From contig NZ_BMWA01000008.1 of the NCBI RefSeq assembly GCF_014650995.1, forward strand, positions 248,001 to 312,000: a stretch of 64,000 nt of DNA, in the 5' to 3' direction. The translations under genes and the position numbers were made by a program. This document shows, piece after piece, positions 9,036 through 17,545 of this stretch. The DNA is from Streptomyces viridiviolaceus (GTDB lineage Bacteria > Actinomycetota > Actinomycetes > Streptomycetales > Streptomycetaceae). The notes below the pieces were generated by a model that saw only the letters and a list, made by a program, of their open reading frames with translations, was not told where the DNA came from and ran no database searches. Within the stretch, counting starts at the first letter, position 1. Every line of letters starts with the position of its first letter.

Positions 9036-10430
9036 TCAGTGCCCGGCGCCGCGTTCCTCGCGGATCCGGGCGACCACGCCGGCCACCGTCTTGCGGACCG
9101 CGTCCGTCTCGGTGAGGAAGTGCCAGTAGTCGGGGTGCCGGCCGTCCAGCGTGGCGATCGCCCGGTCCAGCCGGGACACGGAGTCGTCCAGCGGGCGGGC
9201 GTGCCGCGGGTCGGGGGTGTTGCGGCCCGCCATGGCCAGCCGCTGTGCGTCGCGGATCGCGAACCTGGTGCGCTCGATCTCCCGCTGCGGGTCCTTCTGC
9301 ACGGCGTTCAGCTGCCGCAGCCGGTCACCGGCGGCCGACACGGCCTCGTCGGTCGCGTTCAGCAGGGCCCGTACCGTCGACAGCAGGGCCGTGGCGTCCG
9401 GCCAGCGCTGCTCGTCGCGGGCGGTCTGGGCCTCGGCGAGCTTGCGCTCGGCCTGCCGAACCGATTCGGCGGCCTGCTCCGGCACCTGCTGGAGGTCCTG
9501 CCAGCAGCTGGCCGTGAACCGCCGCCGCAACTCGCTCAGCACGGGCTCGACCTGTTCGGCCCGTGTGGTCAGCGCCTGGGCGCGGGTGCGCAGGGAGACC
9601 AGCCGGTGGCCGATCTCGGCGGCCCGCTCGGGCAGCCGCTCGGCCTCGGCGCGGACCGCCTCGGCCTCCCGGGTGACCCGCTCGGCCCGCTCCAGCGTCT
9701 GCGGCACGCCGTGCTGCCCGGCGCCCTGGTTCAGCCGGGTCAGCTCGGGGCCGAGGGTGGCGAGACGGGCGGCGAGGTCGTCCGCCTTCAGCCCCGTTCC
9801 CCGCGCGGCGTCCAGGGCGTCGGAGGCGGCGAGCAGGGCCTGCCGGGCGCGTTCGACGGCGGGGGCGAGCCGGGCCAGCTGCGTCTCGGCCTTGCCGATC
9901 AGCGGCCCGAGCCCTTCGGCGAAGCGGTCCAGTTCCTGCTTGACCCGGCCGAGTTCGTCCTTGGCCGCGGTCAGCTCGGTGCGGGCCCGCGAGGCGGCCG
10001 ACGCCTCCAGGTCGTCCCGGTCCAGTTCGTGGGCGTCGACGGCGTTGATGTACTGGTGGCTGGCCTCGTCGATGCGCCGGCCGAGCGACTCGAAGTCGGC
10101 GACCGCACGGCGGGCGGCGGGGGAGTCGTCGACGGCCGTGATCGTCTCGATGGAGATCCGCAGGTCCCGCTGGGCGGTGTCCAGTTCGTAGAAGGCGGCC
10201 GCGGCGGCGTCCTTCGCGGCCTGCGCCTGAGCCCGCTGGCTCTCGGCCCGCCCGCCGAACCAGCGCCGGGTGCCGCCCCCGGCGAACGCGGCGGGCAGCG
10301 CGAGCACGGCCACCAGCGGCAGGCCCATCATCGTGAGCGCGTCACGGACCGCACCCCGCCCGCGGGGGCGGTGGGACCGGTGCGCGCGCGGCACCATCGG
10401 CGAGTACGGCTGCGATGGTGTCGCCGTCAC
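9036..10430 (-). CDS. Hypothetical coiled-coil protein with one N-terminal membrane span
   Basis: A 464-residue protein of unknown function. Residues 1-30 are basic and Pro-rich. A single hydrophobic helix (TMMGLPLVAVLALPAAFA) spans about 33-51. Nearly all of the rest is long charged alpha-helix with heptad character (many ARAELxxA and AERLPERAAEIGHRL stretches), so an elongated coiled coil is likely. The topology suggests a membrane-anchored scaffold. No catalytic motif is visible. It is followed 72 bp upstream by a lipoprotein gene on the same strand. Confidence 0.75.
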   Translation of the reverse strand: MTATPSQPYSPMVPRAHRSHRPRGRGAVRDALTMMGLPLVAVLALPAAFAGGGTRRWFGGRAESQRAQAQAAKDAAAAAFYELDTAQRDLRISIETITAVDDSPAARRAVADFESLGRRIDEASHQYINAVDAHELDRDDLEASAASRARTELTAAKDELGRVKQELDRFAEGLGPLIGKAETQLARLAPAVERARQALLAASDALDAARGTGLKADDLAARLATLGPELTRLNQGAGQHGVPQTLERAERVTREAEAVRAEAERLPERAAEIGHRLVSLRTRAQALTTRAEQVEPVLSELRRRFTASCWQDLQQVPEQAAESVRQAERKLAEAQTARDEQRWPDATALLSTVRALLNATDEAVSAAGDRLRQLNAVQKDPQREIERTRFAIRDAQRLAMAGRNTPDPRHARPLDDSVSRLDRAIATLDGRHPDYWHFLTETDAVRKTVAGVVARIREERGAGH

Positions 10431-10501
10431 ATCCCTCTCCCGTGTCGTCCGTCCTGCCCGGGTTCATTCTCCCACCCGTGAAGGACGAACACACGGGCCT
10501 G

Positions 10502-11272
10502 TCAGTTCGCCGTTCGGAGCGTGACTTTGCCGTCGCCGGTGCGGGCGTTCACCACGTGGGAGCTGGCGTCGTCCCGCGGTACGGACACGTCGACCCCGCC
10601 GTCACCGGTCTCGGTCGTCACCTTGTACGTGGCCCGGGGCAGGGTGACCGTCACCGAGCCGTCGCCGCTGCGGGACTCCACCAGGTCCGGCACGGCGCCC
10701 AGTTGCAGGCGGACCGAGCCGTCGGCCGTGTGCGCGCGCACCCGGCGCGAGGAGACCTCCGCGCGCACCGAACCGTCCCTGCTGCGCAGTTCCAGCGGCC
10801 CCGAGGAGTCGGTGACGTGCACGGATCCGTCCCCGGTGCGGATGTTCAGCGGGTCCCGGAAGCCTCGCGCCCGTACGCTGCCGTCCTCGTCCTCGACCTT
10901 GACGGCGAGGCCGCGCGGCACCTCGATGCGGTGCTTGGCCGAGCAGTCGGCGACCACACCCGAGCAGTGCATGCGCAGCACGAGCCGGTCGTCGTCCATC
11001 TTCCAGGTCACCCGCGGTTCCTCACCGACGGCGACCGACCCCTGGAACCACCGGGTGACCTCGATCCGGCCCGAGGCGTTCCCGTCCGAGGCGACGATCT
11101 CCAGCGCGGAGTCGTCGGAGTCGACGGTGAGCGTGCGGCCCTCGACGTCGAAGGACCGGTGCTCGGGGTCCTTGTCGTCCCCGGCGGAGGAGCAGGCAGT
11201 GAGGCCGGCGACGAGAACGGCGACGGCGCCGGCGGCGGCGAACGCGCGGGCAGGGACGGTACGGGCGGTCAT
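10502..11272 (-). CDS. Secreted lipoprotein, DUF4097-type beta-repeat
   Basis: A 256-residue protein. A signal peptide ends in a lipobox LTAC with cysteine at residue 27, giving a lipid-anchored exported protein. The mature part has successive strands with repeated SGDGSVTV, TGDGSVHV and SRDGSVRAE motifs, typical of the DUF4097 beta-helix-like repeat. Such proteins sit at the cell envelope and often neighbour stress or sigma-factor loci; no enzymatic residue is seen. Start ATG 11272 opens a standard n-region (MTARTVPARAFAAAG). Confidence 0.85.
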   Translation of the reverse strand: MTARTVPARAFAAAGAVAVLVAGLTACSSAGDDKDPEHRSFDVEGRTLTVDSDDSALEIVASDGNASGRIEVTRWFQGSVAVGEEPRVTWKMDDDRLVLRMHCSGVVADCSAKHRIEVPRGLAVKVEDEDGSVRARGFRDPLNIRTGDGSVHVTDSSGPLELRSRDGSVRAEVSSRRVRAHTADGSVRLQLGAVPDLVESRSGDGSVTVTLPRATYKVTTETGDGGVDVSVPRDDASSHVVNARTGDGKVTLRTAN

Positions 11273-11444
11273 GACGGTCTCCCCCTGGGACGGACGGCGA
11301 GGCGCCGGGAGGCTTCTTCCGAAGTGGCCCTCCCGACGAGGCTCTTCGACCGTACGGAGCCGGGGCCCGCGCGGGGATCCGGGCCGCTCCCGTATCCGGG
11401 GTGGGGTTGTCCCCCGGCCGGGTACCCGGGGCCGGAGGCCGGGC

Positions 11445-11475
11445 TTGCCGCACAGTGCCCGGGGCCATGTAGGCT
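11445..11475 (+). promoter_or_regulatory. Putative promoter of tRNA-Val
   Basis: A -10 hexamer TAGGCT (11470-11475) lies 13 bp upstream of the mature tRNA 5' end. A -35-like TTGCCG is at 11445-11450 with 19 bp spacing. Both fit the main Streptomyces sigma factor. The assignment rests on position and consensus only. Confidence 0.5.
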
Positions 11476-11488
11476 GTCGACTCGTCCT

Positions 11489-11563
<75 letters not shown>

Positions 11564-11583
11564 GGACCGGCGCCGCGCGTCGG

Positions 11584-11621
11584 GCAGAAGGCCCCCGGGA
11601 GATTCTCCGGGGGCCTTCTGC
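11584..11621 (+). terminator. Strong hairpin terminator after tRNA-Val
   Basis: The 15 bp arms GCAGAAGGCCCCCGG (11584-11598) and CCGGGGGCCTTCTGC (11607-11621) pair perfectly around an 8-nt loop, 20 bp after the tRNA. The convergent gene at 11637-12002 ends just beyond it, so it may serve both strands. Confidence 0.85.
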
Positions 11622-11636
11622 GTGCTCCCAAGGTCG

Positions 11637-12002
11637 CTACGAGCCCAGTCCGGACGCCGCGTCGGCGTCCCCGGGCGGGGTCTCGTGGGCGTGCTTCAGT
11701 TCCGTGCGGGCCTTCACCCGGTCGGGGCCGGTGACCTCCGACCAGTAGCGGTGGGTGCTGACGAAGACGGCGAGCTCGCGTTCGCGCTGCCGCAGCTTCT
11801 CCACCTCGGCCTGTTCGTCCGCCGACCAGCCGGGGGAGGCGGGGCGCTCGACCTTGCGCCAGCCGTTGTCGTCGCTGAATCCGTCCAGCGGCTCGACGGA
11901 CCAGGGGAGCCGCTTCAGCAGGGCCGACAGCTCGGCCCTGACCTGATGGAGTTCCTCCTGACCGGCGAGGAGGTCACTCGGAAAGTCATAGGTCGTAGCC
12001 AC
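11637..12002 (-). CDS. Conserved hypothetical protein (121 aa)
   Basis: A small soluble, acidic protein. It begins MATTYDFPSDLLAGQEELHQVRAELSALLKRLPWSVEPLDGF and contains a charged helix (SADEQAEVEKLRQRERELAVFVSTH) and WSEV. No catalytic or metal motif is visible. The tryptophan-rich middle and helix-rich pattern recall small conserved Streptomyces proteins of unknown function. Its start (12002) is 97 bp from the divergent DUF2277 gene; its stop abuts the tRNA terminator. Confidence 0.75.
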   Translation of the reverse strand: MATTYDFPSDLLAGQEELHQVRAELSALLKRLPWSVEPLDGFSDDNGWRKVERPASPGWSADEQAEVEKLRQRERELAVFVSTHRYWSEVTGPDRVKARTELKHAHETPPGDADAASGLGS

Positions 12003-12099
12003 GCTTCAATGATACGCCTGTTCGATTTTGAGGCGCGCGTTCCCTTCGGCGGTTCACGCGAACGGGTGGCGTCCCCTCCGGTGGGGGGAGACTGGGTGC

Positions 12100-12333
12100 A
12101 TGTGCCGCAGCATCAAGACGCTACGTCCGCCCGTGCTGGCCGAGGAGGCCACCGAGGACGAGATCAGGGCCGCCGCCCTGCAGTACGTGCGCAAGGTCTC
12201 CGGGTTCCGCGCGCCGGCCGCGCACAACCGGGAGGTATTCGAACGGGCCGTGGAGGCGATCGCCGAGGCCACGGCCGAACTGCTGGACGGCCTGGAGGTG
12301 CGCGGAGGCGCCGGCGCCCGACGGGCGGGGTGA
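12100..12333 (+). CDS. DUF2277 family protein
   Basis: A 77-residue protein starting MCRSIKTLRPP, the characteristic opening of DUF2277. It continues EATEDEIRAAALQYVRKVSGFRAPAAHNREVFERAVEAIAEAT. The Cys near the N-terminus and the helical YVRKVSG...P block are family-conserved. The C-terminus is a short Gly/Ala-rich tail. Start ATG 12100 follows a GGTGGGGGGAG stretch. Function is unknown; plant and bacterial homologues exist. Confidence 0.85.
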   Translation: MCRSIKTLRPPVLAEEATEDEIRAAALQYVRKVSGFRAPAAHNREVFERAVEAIAEATAELLDGLEVRGGAGARRAG

Positions 12334-12394
12334 CGCGCCGGTCCGCGGTGCCGTGCGCCGCGGTCCGTCACGGGGACCTCCGTTCCCGGCTTCG

Positions 12395-13033
12395 CTACGG
12401 CGCCTCGGTCGCCCGCGGCTGGCGGCGCATCAGGTACGCCGCCGCCGCGCCCGCGCCGAACAGCGCCACCACGGACACCGCCGTCGCCAGCCAGGTCGTG
12501 CCCAGCCACTGGCCGCCGAAGTAGCCGAGGGCGACGCTGTAGACGGCCCACGCCAGCCCGGCGAGCGCGGACCAGGGCAGGAACTCGCGGACCCGGCGAT
12601 GGGCGCTGCCGGCGACGAGAGAGACGACCGAGCGGCCGGCGGGCGCGAAACGGGCCAGCACGACGAGGGCGCCGCCCCCGCGGGCCAGGGCTCCGCCGAG
12701 ACGCTCCTGCGCCGTGGTCAGCCGGCGGGAGCGGGCGATCGCGCGGTCCAGACGGGGACCGCCGCGCCAGGCGAGGCGGTAGACCACCAGGTCGCCGAGC
12801 ACGGAGGCGATCGCCGCGCACAGCGTCAGCACCAGGATGTCGGGGACGTCGTCCGGGACCCGCCCGGCCGCCGCCGCGCCCGAGCCGGCGGCCGCCGCCG
12901 TGGCCGCGGTGATCACCAGGACACCGCTCGGCAGGACGGGCAGAAACACGTCGAGGAGCACCGAGACGGCCACCAGCACATAGATCCATGGGCTGCTGAC
13001 CAGCGACCCGATACTCCCGAGATCTTCGACCAC
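12395..13033 (-). CDS. DedA/SNARE-associated membrane protein
   Basis: A 212-residue polytopic protein. It opens with VEDLGSIGSLVSSPWIYVLVAVSVLLDVFLPVLPSGVLVI, where DVFLPVLPSGVLV is the DedA re-entrant loop. The second motif is LVVLARFAPAGRSVVSLVAGS near residue 130. Further hydrophobic helices end in basic MRRQPRA. Start GTG 13033 has GGGGAG five bases upstream; GTG 13036 is too close to it. It is downstream of doxX but separated by a perfect palindromic terminator, so it is probably transcribed alone. Confidence 0.85.
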   Translation of the reverse strand: MVEDLGSIGSLVSSPWIYVLVAVSVLLDVFLPVLPSGVLVITAATAAAAGSGAAAAGRVPDDVPDILVLTLCAAIASVLGDLVVYRLAWRGGPRLDRAIARSRRLTTAQERLGGALARGGGALVVLARFAPAGRSVVSLVAGSAHRRVREFLPWSALAGLAWAVYSVALGYFGGQWLGTTWLATAVSVVALFGAGAAAAYLMRRQPRATEAP

Positions 13034-13233
13034 CACAACTCCCCGTACTCCCCCGTGGGCCAGACCATGCCGCGACGAGCGGGGAACGGCAGGAGCGGCC
13101 GATGACAGCCATCCAGCGTACGCGGGGGGTGTGACAGAGGGTTCACAGGGGGCTTGTGCGTTCGGCACGGACCGTTCACCGTCCGGCCACGGCCACCGGC
13201 CCTCCGGGAGGGTGGCCGCGGCCGCCCAGAACG

Positions 13234-13271
13234 GCAGCGGTGCCCTTCCCCGCGGGGAAGGGCACCGCTGC
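13234..13271 (-). terminator. Perfect 38 bp palindromic terminator after DoxX gene
   Basis: Bases 13234-13271 read identically on both strands (GCAGCGGTGCCCTTCCCC, then GC, then the complement). It begins 10 bp after the doxX stop on the transcribed strand and precedes the DedA gene, separating the two. Confidence 0.85.
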
Positions 13272-13280
13272 GGTGACCGC

Positions 13281-13730
13281 TCAGGCCGCGACCGGCGTCT
13301 GCTCCGCGGCCGGCTGCTCCTGCTCGGACGTACGCCTGGCGAAGAGCCGGTCCAGGCCGAAGGCGCCTGATCCGGTGAAGGCCAGCAGCAGGAAGGCCCA
13401 GCAGAACATGGCGGAGGCCTCGCCGCCGTTCTCCATCGGCCACAGGCCGGTGGGCTGGTGGACCTTGAAGTACGCGTACGCCATCGAGCCGGAGGCGACG
13501 ACCGCGGCGGCGCGGGTGCCCAGGCCCAGCAGCACGAGGCCGCCGCCGACCAGCTGGATCACGGCCGCGTACCAGCCGGGCCAGGTACCCGCCTCGGCGG
13601 TGCCGCCGCCGGCCGCGCCGCCGAGGACGCCGAAGAGCGAGGCGGCGCCGTGGCAGGCGAAGAGCAGGCCGACGACCATGCGGAAGAGGCCGAGGGCGTA
13701 GGGCTGGGCGCTGTTGAGGCGTCCGGTCAT
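13281..13730 (-). CDS. DoxX-family membrane protein
   Basis: A 149-residue protein with four hydrophobic segments. The conserved opening FRMVVGLLFACHGAASLFG is near residues 18-36. LVGGGLVLLGLGTR lies mid-protein, and AFLLLAFTGSGAFGLDRLF is near the end. DoxX-family proteins are membrane components linked to quinone or redox functions and, in actinobacteria, to oxidative stress. Start ATG 13730 has an upstream AAGGAG and fits MTGRLNSAQPYALGLFR. The upstream region holds a promoter overlapped by a near-consensus iron box, so iron-dependent repression is inferred. Confidence 0.85.
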   Translation of the reverse strand: MTGRLNSAQPYALGLFRMVVGLLFACHGAASLFGVLGGAAGGGTAEAGTWPGWYAAVIQLVGGGLVLLGLGTRAAAVVASGSMAYAYFKVHQPTGLWPMENGGEASAMFCWAFLLLAFTGSGAFGLDRLFARRTSEQEQPAAEQTPVAA

Positions 13731-13797
13731 GTGGGGGGTGCTCCTTCGGTCTGGCCGGCCCTCGGGGCCGGTGGGGACGGAACCGAGTGGGCTGCCC

Positions 13798-13827
13798 ACG
13801 TTAGGTGACCCTAAGCAATGCTTGCAA
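13798..13827 (-). promoter_or_regulatory. doxX promoter overlapped by a DmdR/IdeR-type iron box
   Basis: On the minus strand a -35 TTGCAA (13827-13822) and a -10 TAACGT (13803-13798) are 18 bp apart, about 70 bp before the doxX ATG. Plus-strand TTAGGTGACCCTAAGCAAT (13801-13819) matches the Streptomyces DmdR1 iron-box consensus at 15 of 19 positions and covers the spacer and -10. Binding there would block polymerase under iron-replete conditions. The match is counted by eye; binding is inferred. Confidence 0.55.
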
Positions 13828-13970
13828 GTTCAACATTTGGCCACGGGGTGACCCCGGGTTACGGCCCCCGGGCCCGGAACCACCGCACGTGACGGCCGTG
13901 CCGAAACACCGCGGACACCCGACGGCGTGACCGGATCCGCACCGGCACCAGCCGGCTTCCCGGCGCCCGG

Positions 13971-15608
13971 CTAGGAGAGCTTCCGCTCCGTGAGCGTGTG
14001 CAGGGCCGTCGTCCCGTCGCGGCCGGTCTGCGCCCGCTCCAGCCGCAGCCGGGCCGAACGCCCGCGCAGGCTCAGCGTCATGAGCTGGTTGCCGAACCAC
14101 GGGCCGCCGGTCTTGCGCCAGGAGACCGCCGGACGCCCCTGGCGCCCGTGCCGGGCGAAGCACCGGCCGAGGGCACGCGCCGGGGCGCTCCAGCCGAAGC
14201 GGAAGCCCAGACGGATCGACAGGGGGACCGAGTTGTGGACGGGGGAGCAGGTCAGCTGCGCCACCCGGGCGTCCGGCACACGGCCCGGCCAGGACGGCTC
14301 GGCCACGTAGGCGTGGTGCACGTCCCCCGACAGCACGCTCACCGTCGCGGGCGCCCCCGGGCCCGTGCCCGCCTCGGCGATCAGGCCGGCCAGCGCGTCG
14401 AAGGAGGAGGGGAAGGCCGACCAGTGCTCCAGGTCGGCTCCGCGGCGCACCCTCTCCCCGAGCCGTGCCCACCGGGGGCCCCGGTCGCCCCGGCACAGGG
14501 TGGCGTTCCAGGACTCCACGTCGTGCACCAGGTGGGGCAGCAGCCAGGGCAGGGACGTGCCGATGAGGAGGTGGTCGCAGGAGCCCGGCCCGTCCAGCAC
14601 CTGCTCGCGCAGCCATGCGGCCTCGCCCGGATCGAGCATCGCGCGGTCGTCCTCGTCGAGGACGCGGGCGGCTCGGGTGTCCACCATGACCAGCCGTACG
14701 CGGCCGAAGTCCCGCCGGTAGCTCCAGCGCACGGAGGAGGGGTCGGCGTCGGCCCGTGCCGCGAAGGCGCGCAGCGCGTCGGTGCCGTCGGGGGACTCGC
14801 GGACGGCGGCGTAGAGCGGGTCGGCGGCCAGCTCGGCCGGGGAGAGGTTGCCCAGCTGCTGGTGCACCCAGTACGACATCAGTCCGCTCAGCAGCCGCTC
14901 GCGCCACCAGTCGGTGGCCCGCATGTCGGCGAGCCAGGCGGCGGAGGTGTTCCAGTCGTCGATGACGTCGTGGTCGTCGAAGATCATGCAGCTGGGCACG
15001 GTGGACAGCAGCCAGCGCACGTCGGGGTCGAGCCACGATTCGTAGTAGAGGTGGGTGTACTCCTCGTAGTCGGCGACCTGGTCGCCGGGCGCGTCGCCCA
15101 GGTCGCGGCGGGCGGCGAGCCAGCGCCGGGTCGCGTCGGAGACCTCGTCGGCGTACACCTGGTCGCCGAGCAGCACCAGCACGTCGGGCCGCTCGCCGTC
15201 GGGGTCGGACGCGATGCGGGCGGACAGCGTGTCCAGGGCGTCCGGGCCCACCGGGTCCGTCCCGCCGGCCGGCGGCGCGGCCCAGCGGCAGGAGCCGAAG
15301 ACGACGCGCAGGCCGTCGTCGTCCTCGCCCGGCGTGCGGATCACCGAGGGCGGGAAGCGGGAGTCGGGCAGGGGCCACACCCGGGCGTCGTCGAGGAGCA
15401 CCTCGTACTCCGTCGCCGTACCGGCGGTCAGGCCCGTCACCGTGACCAGGGCGTAGTGGTGGCCCGCGATCTGGAACGTGCGGGTCGTGCCGCGGGCGCC
15501 GTCGGCGCAGCGCACCTCGGCGGTGCACGGCCGGCTCGCCTCGACCCAGACGGTCGCGGACGAGCCGTCGGTGTACCTCAGCAGCGGTCCCAGGCGCAGG
15601 TTGGCCAT
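13971..15608 (-). CDS. PhoD-like alkaline phosphatase/phosphodiesterase
   Basis: A 545-residue metallophosphoesterase of the PhoD family without an obvious signal peptide. The N-terminal Fn3-like beta domain (GPLLRYTDGSSATVWVEASRPCTAEV) is followed by metal-ligand motifs VLLGDQVYADEV, IFDDHDVIDDWN and SVLSGDVHHAYVAE. RLVMVDTRAARVLDE lies between. Asp, Asn and His residues in these motifs coordinate Fe/Ca in PhoD enzymes. The absence of a Tat signal distinguishes it from secreted PhoD, so it may act in the cytoplasm. Start ATG 15608 gives MANLRLGPLLRY. It is likely to hydrolyse phosphate esters; the in vivo substrate is unknown. Confidence 0.88.
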   Translation of the reverse strand: MANLRLGPLLRYTDGSSATVWVEASRPCTAEVRCADGARGTTRTFQIAGHHYALVTVTGLTAGTATEYEVLLDDARVWPLPDSRFPPSVIRTPGEDDDGLRVVFGSCRWAAPPAGGTDPVGPDALDTLSARIASDPDGERPDVLVLLGDQVYADEVSDATRRWLAARRDLGDAPGDQVADYEEYTHLYYESWLDPDVRWLLSTVPSCMIFDDHDVIDDWNTSAAWLADMRATDWWRERLLSGLMSYWVHQQLGNLSPAELAADPLYAAVRESPDGTDALRAFAARADADPSSVRWSYRRDFGRVRLVMVDTRAARVLDEDDRAMLDPGEAAWLREQVLDGPGSCDHLLIGTSLPWLLPHLVHDVESWNATLCRGDRGPRWARLGERVRRGADLEHWSAFPSSFDALAGLIAEAGTGPGAPATVSVLSGDVHHAYVAEPSWPGRVPDARVAQLTCSPVHNSVPLSIRLGFRFGWSAPARALGRCFARHGRQGRPAVSWRKTGGPWFGNQLMTLSLRGRSARLRLERAQTGRDGTTALHTLTERKLS

Positions 15609-15690
15609 GGTGATCCCCTCCTCCGTCGCCCCGTACGGTACGGAACGACGGAGGTCGGCGGGGAGGTTCCGCGCCGAACGCGTGCGGGTC

Positions 15691-16335
15691 TCAGCAGCCG
15701 GCGAGGTGGTTCTGCAGCGCCGACTTCTCGGCGGAGTCGACGGAGAGGCCGTAGTAGTACTTCACCTGCACCCAGGCGCGCACGTAGGTGCAGTGGTAGG
15801 CGGTGCGCGAGGGCATCCAGGTGGCCGGGTCCTGGTCGCCCTTGGCCTGGTTGACGTTGTCGGTGACCGCGAGGAGCTGCGGGCGGGTCAGGTCGTTGGC
15901 GAAGGCCTGGCGGCGCGAGGTGGTCCAGCCGCCGGCGCCGGAGTCCCAGGCCTCGGCGAGCGGGACGAGGTGGTCGATGTCGACGTCGGAGGCGGCGGAC
16001 CAGGTGGCGCCGTCGTAGGGGGAGTACCAGCTGCCGCTGGTGGCGGCGCAGGAGGAGTCGGTGACGACGCCCGAGCCGTCGCGCTTGAGGACCGTCTCGC
16101 GGGTGTTGCAGGTGCCCGACTGCGTGATCCAGTGCGGGAAGAGGTCGCGGCTGTAGCCGGTGCGGTTCTCGGTGGCCACGGGGAGGGCGGCGAGGTAGGA
16201 GCGGGCGGTGGCGCCGCTGACCGGGGTGGGGAGGGCGGCGGAGGCGGTCGGGCCGTTGACGAGCCCGACGGAGGCTATGAGTCCGGTGAACGCCGCGAGG
16301 AAACCGAGCCGTCGACGCGCGTAGAACCTGGGCAT
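15691..16335 (-). CDS. Secreted HNH-family endonuclease (DUF1524)
   Basis: A 214-residue exported protein. The signal peptide runs MPRFYARRRLGFLAAFTGLIASVGLVNGPTASAA. The nuclease core carries the DUF1524/GmrSD-type motif DVDIDHLVPLAEAWDSGA (His and Asp catalytic), then RRQAFANDL and VTDNVNQAKGDQDPATWMP, where Asn and Lys complete the HNH site. A conserved Cys pair and a C-terminal Cys suggest disulfides. Start ATG 16335 has GGGAG five bases upstream. Such secreted nucleases are common in Streptomyces and probably scavenge nucleic acid. Confidence 0.9.
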   Translation of the reverse strand: MPRFYARRRLGFLAAFTGLIASVGLVNGPTASAALPTPVSGATARSYLAALPVATENRTGYSRDLFPHWITQSGTCNTRETVLKRDGSGVVTDSSCAATSGSWYSPYDGATWSAASDVDIDHLVPLAEAWDSGAGGWTTSRRQAFANDLTRPQLLAVTDNVNQAKGDQDPATWMPSRTAYHCTYVRAWVQVKYYYGLSVDSAEKSALQNHLAGC

Positions 16336-16535
16336 GCGAACTCCCGTGTGGTGGAGGGCTGTTGGGGCGCGAGCGAGGGAATGCTCGCGACACCGCATGA
16401 CGCACAGATGTGCGGCCGGTGAGAAGTTAGTGACGTGTGCATGGCATGTCTATGGGCGCGGCGGGACTTCCGGGGGCGTCACGGGACTTTCGGCCCTCCG
16501 GGCCCGCTCCGGCGCTCGCGTACCATGGACGGCGC

Positions 16536-16700
16536 AGAAGGGGAGTAGCTCTTCGCCGGACCGTCGACATACTGCTCAGCTCGCCTGAGCCGGCGCCCGG
16601 AGGCGGACCTCGTGGAACGGGGTCGGCCAGCGAGACCTTCGGCAAGCAGTGCACGCCCGTGCCGTACGGCGCGGGCGATCCATGTGCTGCCGTGCCGGGG
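16536..16700 (+). promoter_or_regulatory. yybP-ykoY manganese riboswitch
   Basis: The leader contains the family hallmark GGGGAGTAGC (16540-16549) directly after AGAA. It is followed by a hairpin GCTCAGCTCGCCTGAGC, a GGAACGGGG segment, and GCGAGACCTTCGGCAAG near 16630 that matches the second conserved Mn-binding loop region. It lies upstream of a TMEM165/GDT1 transporter, a known regulon for this riboswitch. GC-rich sequence to 16745 is probably the expression platform and may mask the ribosome site. Exact ends are approximate. Confidence 0.8.
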
Positions 16701-16757
16701 TGTCTTGCGCGCAGGACCAGCACTCTCGGCGGGGCGGCCCCGACCGATTGAGGACCC

Positions 16758-17339
16758 TTGATCAGCTTCACCGTGACGGCGCTCGTCTTCGGCGTCGTCT
16801 TCCTCGCCGAACTGCCGGACAAGACCGCGCTCGCCGGCCTCGTCCTCGGCACCCGCTACCGCGCGTCCTACGTCTTCGCCGGCGTCGCCGCCGCGTTCGC
16901 GCTCCACGTCGCGCTCGCCGTGGCGGCCGGCAGCGTGCTCACCCTGCTGCCGCAGCAGATCACGCACGCCCTGACGGGTGTGCTGTTCCTGGGCGGCGCC
17001 GCGATGCTGCTGATGAAGAAGGACGAGGACGAGGACGAGATCCGCAAGCCGGAGAACCAGTCCTTCTGGAAGGTCAGCGGGGCGGGCTTCATGCTCATCC
17101 TGGTCGCCGAGTTCGGTGACCTCACCCAGATCATGACGGCGAACCTCGCGGCCCGCTACGACGACCCGCTCTCCGTCGGCCTGGGCGCGGTGCTGGCGCT
17201 GTGGGCGGTGGCCGGACTCGGCATAGTCGGCGGAAAGGCCCTGATGAAGCGGGTCCCGCTGCGACTGATCACGAAGGTCGCGGCGCTGCTGATGCTCGGC
17301 CTCGGCGTGTGGAGCCTGTGGGAGGCCGTGACCGGGTGA
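16758..17339 (+). CDS. TMEM165/GDT1 (UPF0016) manganese transporter
   Basis: A 193-residue membrane protein of the UPF0016 family with two copies of the diagnostic E-x-G-D-(K/R)-(T/S)-like motif. These are AELPDKTALAGLVLG near residue 18 and AEFGDLTQIMTANLA near 121. About six hydrophobic helices are present, with a charged central loop (KKDEDEDEIRKPENQS). Members move Mn (or Ca)/H. Start is TTG 16758 preceded by GAGGA; no ATG is available. The manganese riboswitch immediately upstream supports a role in Mn export when internal Mn is high. Confidence 0.92.
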   Translation: MISFTVTALVFGVVFLAELPDKTALAGLVLGTRYRASYVFAGVAAAFALHVALAVAAGSVLTLLPQQITHALTGVLFLGGAAMLLMKKDEDEDEIRKPENQSFWKVSGAGFMLILVAEFGDLTQIMTANLAARYDDPLSVGLGAVLALWAVAGLGIVGGKALMKRVPLRLITKVAALLMLGLGVWSLWEAVTG

Positions 17340-17545
17340 ACCGGGCGGTGCGCGGGGAAAGGAGCCGGGCGGCGAACCGAACGTCGGGTGAACGATCGCC
17401 GAAGGCGGTGGCGCGAATCCCGAAGCGTTTTGTACCGTGGAGGAACAAAGTGGCTCCCGCCCGTTCTCCCTGACCGGCGGGCGGGGCCGCCTTGTATCCG
17501 GGGACACGTCCCTGCACCCCCCGCCCCGCGCCTTGGAGTCTGCCG

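Noticed and set aside
9030..10481. A 483-residue plus-strand frame antisense to the coiled-coil gene.
   Set aside because: Composition (Gly/Arg/Val/Leu/Gln repeats) mirrors the coiled-coil codons and there is no recognised motif. The minus-strand gene with a TM helix and heptads is more convincing.
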